From a bacterium (lineage in GTDB: Bacteria; Ratteibacteria; UBA8468), in the NCBI GenBank assembly GCA_030672255.1, contig DAOVGU010000186.1:1-8728 (forward strand): DNA of 8,728 nt. Direction: 5' to 3'. The notes beneath the pieces are model-generated. The model saw only the letters and a list, made by a program, of their open reading frames with translations, made no database searches and was not told the origin of the DNA. Below are positions 5,467 through 8,728 of the stretch, in pieces; position 1 is the stretch's first letter; the number at the start of each line of letters is the position of its first letter. A program made the translations under genes and the position numbers.

Positions 5467-6944
5467 ATTTTTTTCAGTTCTTCTTGCAGGAGTTTATTCA
5501 CATTTACCGGATTTGCTCTGCCCTTTGTTTTTCTCATTACCATTCCTACGAGGAAACCGAGCGCTCTTTCCTTTCCCTTTTTATAATCAGAGACTGTTTT
5601 AGGATTTTCCCTGATTGCCTCCTGAACAAGCCTGAGCAATTCGGTCTGGCTGGATATTTGAGTTAGCCCTTCTTCTTTTACAATGGAAGCCGGGCTTTTC
5701 TCAGTCTGAAAGACCTTGAGTAGAATCCCCTTTCCAATCTTTCCACTGATTTTTCCATCCTCAATCAGTTGTAAGAGTTCGGTTAAATAGGTTGGGGTTA
5801 ATGGAGATTGGCTGATGGTTAAATGTTGAGAATTTAATCTCCCTAAAAGTTCGGTCAAAATCCAGTTGCTGACCAATTTAGGTTTTCTGAACTGTTTAAC
5901 CACCTCTTCAAAATAATCGGCTAAAGGCTTCTGCGAGGTTAAAACAGCAGCATCGTAATCTGAAAGATGGTAACTTTCGATAAACCTTTTCTTCCTTGCT
6001 TCCGGTAGTTCTGTCACTTCCTTCTCTATTTTTCTTATCCACTCCTCCTTTGGGGTAAGGGGGATTAAATCAGGTTCCGGGAAGTAGCGGTAGTCCTGAG
6101 ACTCCTCTTTACTGCGCATCGAAAGGGTAATCTGGCTTTTTTCATCCCAGAGTCTTGTCTCCTGACTCACCCTTTCTCCCTTCTCTAATAATTCAATCTG
6201 CCGGTCTCTCTCATAGGTAAGGGCTTTTCTCACGCTCTTGAATGAGTTCATATTCTTTACCTCAGTCTTTATTCCCATCTCTTTTTTTCCCTCTGGCCGA
6301 ACTGAGAGATTGGCATCGCATCGTAAAGAACCTTCCTCCATGTTGCAATCGCTTACCTCTAGATATTTCAGGATCAATTTTAAAAGGTTTAAATAGTCCT
6401 CTGCCTCTTGGGGGTTTTCTATTTCGGGTTGACTTACTATCTCCAGGAGAGGGATACCGCAGCGGTTAAAATCGATGAGGCTATAGGTTTCTCCTTCATG
6501 AAGGAGTTTCCCCGCATCCTCCTCTAAATGAGCCCTTTTTATTCTGATTTTTCTCCCCCCCTCTTTAATCCGGGGGATGTACTCCCTCAAGGGGAGTGAA
6601 GCCCCCGGAGATAGGTGGGGGTGTAAGTTGATGTAACCGTCGGTAGCCAGTGGTTCTTCAAATTGGGAGATTTGGTAGTTCTTCGGTAGATCCGGATAAA
6701 AGTAGTTCTTGCGGGCGAACCGGGCAAATTTGGAAACTTTGCAGTTAAGGGCAAAGGCGCTCTTCACCGCTAATCTCACCGCTTTCTCATTAATTACCGG
6801 CAAAACCCCGGGCATTCCCAAGCAGATGGGGCAGACCTGACTATTGGGCTCTTCCCCAAATTTAGTGCTGCAATTACAGAATAGTTTAGAGTCGGTTAGT
6901 AATTGAACATGGACTTCCAGTCCGATAACTGTTTCATACTTCAT
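5463..6944 (-). CDS. gatB: Asp-tRNA(Asn)/Glu-tRNA(Gln) amidotransferase subunit B
   Basis: GatB binds the misacylated tRNA, activates its Asp or Glu side chain with ATP, and transfers ammonia from GatA. It has 493 residues; the family is usually about 475-480. The N-terminus MKYETVIGLEVHVQL is the family signature, which fixes the start although no Shine-Dalgarno is visible. Two Cys pairs, CNC at 23-25 and CPIC at 38-41, form a likely zinc site. YFYPDLPKNYQISQFEEPL (81-99) and HLEEDAGKLLHEG (119-131 in an ordinary member, here shifted) are strongly conserved. The C-terminal part ends with a YqeY-like helical region. Between DGYINL and RKIRIKRAHLEED there are about 17 extra residues, encoded by a GC-rich palindromic repeat. 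A repeat element ends 10 bases upstream of the ATG. Confidence 0.96.
   Translation of the reverse strand: MKYETVIGLEVHVQLLTDSKLFCNCSTKFGEEPNSQVCPICLGMPGVLPVINEKAVRLAVKSAFALNCKVSKFARFARKNYFYPDLPKNYQISQFEEPLATDGYINLHPHLSPGASLPLREYIPRIKEGGRKIRIKRAHLEEDAGKLLHEGETYSLIDFNRCGIPLLEIVSQPEIENPQEAEDYLNLLKLILKYLEVSDCNMEEGSLRCDANLSVRPEGKKEMGIKTEVKNMNSFKSVRKALTYERDRQIELLEKGERVSQETRLWDEKSQITLSMRSKEESQDYRYFPEPDLIPLTPKEEWIRKIEKEVTELPEARKKRFIESYHLSDYDAAVLTSQKPLADYFEEVVKQFRKPKLVSNWILTELLGRLNSQHLTISQSPLTPTYLTELLQLIEDGKISGKIGKGILLKVFQTEKSPASIVKEEGLTQISSQTELLRLVQEAIRENPKTVSDYKKGKERALGFLVGMVMRKTKGRANPVNVNKLLQEELKKI
6554..6622. repeat. GC-rich palindromic repeat inside gatB
   Basis: CCGGGGG (6570-6576) pairs with CCCCCGG (6602-6608), and inside it ACTCCC (6581-6586) pairs with GGGAGT (6592-6597). 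Outer C-rich and G-rich tracts (near 6554-6561 and 6615-6621) can extend the pairing imperfectly. It encodes HPHLSPGASLPLREYIPRIK and EGG at GatB residues 108-130. In other GatB proteins this is a short turn between two strands. The translation is Pro-rich and unlike GatB, and the reading frame is preserved. Confidence 0.75.
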
Positions 6945-6954
6945 AATACAGCAT

Positions 6955-7079
6955 TGTCATTGCGAGCGATACAGAAGTGAGCGTGGCAATCTCATCTTTT
7001 TCAAAGAAGCGAGAGATTGCTTCACTTCGTTCGCAATGACAAACGGGAGAAACCTTGCTCGTAATGACACTTCGTGTCA
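6955..7079. repeat. Palindromic element, copy 3 (between purF and gatB)
   Basis: TGTCATTGCGAG (6955-6966) and CTCGTAATGACA (7058-7069) are inverted copies with one mismatch. Internal arms GCAATCTC (6986-6993) and GAGATTGC (7013-7020) match the core of copies 1 and 2, here with a 19-base loop. The right end is the hairpin TGACACTTCGTGTCA (7065-7079). It fills nearly all of the 132-base gap. The TGA stop of purF is the last three bases of the hairpin, so the element supplies the purF stop. Its orientation is the same as that of copies 1 and 2. Confidence 0.85.
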
Positions 7080-8384
7080 GATTGATTCTTTTCCTGTCCA
7101 GCAGCTAATGCAGAGTTTATTCTCCGGTAGACCAATGGCCTTAATGAAATCTTCTAAACTATTATATCGAAGAGAATCTGCTCCGATGCGCTTTTCAATC
7201 TCCTTGATAGAATATTGCTTGGCAGCTAATTCCTTATATGATCTTGTGGAGATACTGTATTTACAGGGTGCCATTAGGGGAGGGCAGGCAATCCTTACAT
7301 GAACCTCTTTTGCTCCCGCCGCCTTTAGTTCTAAAACTTTATTTCTAATCTGTGTTCCCCGGACAATGGAATCATCACACAATATTATCCTTTTTCCTTT
7401 AACCATTTCTTCAATTACCGAAAGTTTTATCCTTGCCTCCTCATCCCGTTCTTCCTGGGTTAGAGGGGTATAACTTCTACTGGCAAAGCGATCAATTAGA
7501 AAGACCTCATCATAAGGGATGCCCGAGACCTTATGGTAACCAAGGGCATGCCCAATCCCGGAGAAGGGGACTGCGGCCACCAAATCTGCTTTTATATTAT
7601 CCTTTCTTGCTAAACTTGCTCCTAAGTTATTTCTGGCTCTCACTACGGGAATACCGTCAATGACTGAATCCATAGAGGCAATATAGCCCCACTCAAAGGC
7701 ACAATGAGCGATTCTTTTGCTCTTTATTATCTTCTTGGTTTGAAACCCATCTTGATTGATGAGAAGAATTTCTCCCGGTTGGACATCCCGGAAAATCCTT
7801 AACTCCAGTAGGCTGAATGGTCGGGATTCTGAAGAAATGGCAAATGTTTTACTTTTTTTACCCAAAACCAATGGCTTGAATCCATGAGGGTCACGCGCTC
7901 CATAGATTCCTTCCCTGGTCAAGATTAAAAGAGCATAAGAACCTTTAATCTGGCAGGATGCTTTCTCTATTCCATCAACAAAGCTATTTCCTTGAGCAAT
8001 CAGTTTTGCTAAAAGTTCTATCTGGGTATTGGCGGCAAAGGAATAACCTTTGCTCTTTAAATTGGCAATAAGATTGTCGGTATTAAGAATGTTCCCGCTG
8101 AAGGCAATGGCAAATTTCCCTAACTTTGATTCCAAAAGAATGGGCTGGCGTTCCTTCAGACTGACATGGCCAATGCCAGAATTTGCCGCAAGATTCTTTA
8201 ATTCCTCGGGAGTAAAAGTATGACGGACAAAACCCTTATGGGTGATTATCTTAATCCCTTTTTTAAAGGTAGAAAGACCACAGTATCTCTGTCCCCGGTG
8301 CTGTAGTTTAAAAATACCATAATAAAGATTCTGAATAATATTCTTATCTGAATAGATACCAAATATTCCGCAATTTTCTTCCAT
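7077..8384 (-). CDS. purF: Amidophosphoribosyltransferase (PurF-like), divergent glutaminase domain
   Basis: PurF makes 5-phosphoribosylamine from PRPP and glutamine, the first committed step of purine synthesis. I place the start at the ATG at 8384, giving 435 residues beginning MEENCGIFG. The family needs its catalytic Cys near the start, exposed by removal of a short propeptide, here Cys5. A GTG at 8456 would add 24 residues, but those come from a repeat. LQHRGQ (27-32), the phosphoribosyltransferase loop ILCDDSIVRGT (334-344) and IGADSL (400-405) are clear. Cys228, Cys374, Cys425 and Cys428 match the four 4Fe-4S ligands of the Bacillus-type enzyme. Compared by eye with E. coli PurF, the Arg of GHVRY is Ser75, the Asn of HNGN is Ser96, and the Asp of TSDSE is Gln121. 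These contact glutamine or form the oxyanion hole in the canonical enzyme, so glutaminase activity is uncertain. Confidence 0.88.
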   Translation of the reverse strand: MEENCGIFGIYSDKNIIQNLYYGIFKLQHRGQRYCGLSTFKKGIKIITHKGFVRHTFTPEELKNLAANSGIGHVSLKERQPILLESKLGKFAIAFSGNILNTDNLIANLKSKGYSFAANTQIELLAKLIAQGNSFVDGIEKASCQIKGSYALLILTREGIYGARDPHGFKPLVLGKKSKTFAISSESRPFSLLELRIFRDVQPGEILLINQDGFQTKKIIKSKRIAHCAFEWGYIASMDSVIDGIPVVRARNNLGASLARKDNIKADLVAAVPFSGIGHALGYHKVSGIPYDEVFLIDRFASRSYTPLTQEERDEEARIKLSVIEEMVKGKRIILCDDSIVRGTQIRNKVLELKAAGAKEVHVRIACPPLMAPCKYSISTRSYKELAAKQYSIKEIEKRIGADSLRYNSLEDFIKAIGLPENKLCISCWTGKESI

Positions 8385-8407
8385 AATATATTTTTCTTTA
8401 TACACCA

Positions 8408-8526
8408 AGGCGAGGAGTGTTTCCGTAAAGAGGCTTAGTTTTTCGGTTTCTTGCACCCACTAATAACCGAAGAACACAGAGCGAAGTCACCAGACGAGCG
8501 TCCTCTCGAGGAAATACTCCTTGCCT
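8408..8526. repeat. Element with 17-base terminal inverted repeats upstream of purF
   Basis: AGGCGAGGAGTGTTTCC (8408-8424) and GGAAATACTCCTTGCCT (8510-8526) are inverted copies with two mismatches, and AGAGG (8429-8433) with CCTCT (8502-8506) may extend them. The roughly 120 bases fill the gap between the DUF1846 stop (8528) and the purF ATG (8384). No gene is visible inside. It looks like a miniature non-autonomous element and would form a long stem in RNA or single-stranded DNA. Confidence 0.7.
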
Positions 8527-8527
8527 C

Positions 8528-8728
8528 CTATCGTCTAAAATAAAGTTCGTTGAGCATCAATGCATCGGTGGTAAGATTGATACCCAACTCCCTTATTCCT
8601 TCTTCATCTCCCTGGCTGGGCATATGGGTTGTATGCATATCACTTCCGTTCAGCTTTGAGAGATTTTTTATAGATAATGCGGCAGCGGGATTCATCGTAG
8701 AGGCTATTGCCAATGCTACCAAGGTCTC
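8528..8728 (-). CDS. DUF1846 / UPF0371 family protein, C-terminal end (cut by window edge)
   Basis: The frame is open to the right edge and ends at a TAG at 8530-8528, giving the last 66 residues. From memory, these align without gaps to the C-terminus of the streptococcal UPF0371 protein: LVALAIASTMNPAAA corresponds to LIALAITATENPDAA, LNGSDMHTTHM to LKGSEAHSTII, and IRELGINLTTDA to LRKLGINVTFDP. The family (about 495 residues) has known structures but no established biochemical role. The gene reads in the same direction as purF, 143 bases upstream of it, and may share its transcript. A TTG at 8722 is an internal codon, not a start. Confidence 0.85.
   Translation of the reverse strand, partial: ETLVALAIASTMNPAAALSIKNLSKLNGSDMHTTHMPSQGDEEGIRELGINLTTDALMLNELYFRR

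Noticed and set aside
2898..7079. The three TGTCATTGCGAG repeats as a CRISPR-like array
   Set aside because: They are hundreds to thousands of bases apart, differ in length and lie in coding sequence; there are no regular spacers or cas genes.
8384..8402. Promoter for purF with a TATAAA -10 box at 8402-8397
   Set aside because: No acceptable -35 box lies 16-18 bases upstream, and the region is AT-rich enough for a chance match.
8385..8456. In-frame GTG start that would lengthen PurF by 24 residues
   Set aside because: Most of the extension is encoded by the terminal repeat at 8408-8526 and would place the catalytic Cys at residue 29. The ATG at 8384 puts it at residue 5, as expected for PurF.

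Overview
The window holds six genes, all read from the minus strand, so transcription runs from high to low coordinates. In that order they are: the C-terminal end of a DUF1846/UPF0371 protein (cut by the right edge), purF, gatB, gatA, a double-domain purS, purL, and the N-terminal 215 residues of an AAA ATPase of the DUF4143 type (cut by the left edge). The genes are packed tightly, with 4-base ATGA overlaps at gatB/gatA and purS/purL. No rRNA, tRNA, CRISPR array or transposase gene is visible. The gene set is chromosomal housekeeping from a bacterium with de novo purine synthesis and the tRNA-dependent transamidation pathway. The compact genes, scarce Shine-Dalgarno sequences and abundant small palindromic repeats suggest an uncultured candidate-phylum lineage, but the sequence does not allow a firm taxonomic call.

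The core genes share one chemical theme, use of the glutamine amide. PurF makes phosphoribosylamine. PurS and PurL are two parts of FGAM synthase, whose glutaminase PurQ is not in the window. GatA and GatB are two of the three subunits of the Asp/Glu-tRNA amidotransferase, and gatC is not in the window. The PurS here is two PurS domains in tandem, followed by a PurL with the N-terminus typical of fused PurSL proteins, so the pair looks like a PurSL protein split into two overlapping genes. PurF keeps its catalytic Cys, the four Cys of a 4Fe-4S site and the PRPP loop, but by eye it lacks three residues that bind glutamine in the canonical glutaminase domain.

The most striking feature is the density of small palindromic repeats of at least five families. 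Many lie inside coding sequence and keep the frame open. A 'TGTCATTGCGAG' element occurs three times: in-frame in purL (about 38 residues), in-frame in purS between its two domains (about 50 residues), and between purF and gatB, where it supplies the purF stop codon. An 'ACCCCGT..ACGGGGT' mini-palindrome adds about 11 residues to PurL and forms the end of PurS. A GC-rich palindrome adds about 17 to 23 residues to GatB. Three further palindromes fill the 166-base gatA-purS gap, and a roughly 120-base element with terminal inverted repeats fills the DUF1846-purF gap. This resembles, by analogy only, the protein-embedded Rickettsia palindromic elements.

At the left, the ATPase gene has its own near-consensus promoter (TTGACA, 17 bases, TACAAT) so close to the ATG that the transcript should be leaderless or nearly so. 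An 11-base inverted repeat brackets the -10 box and looks like an operator.
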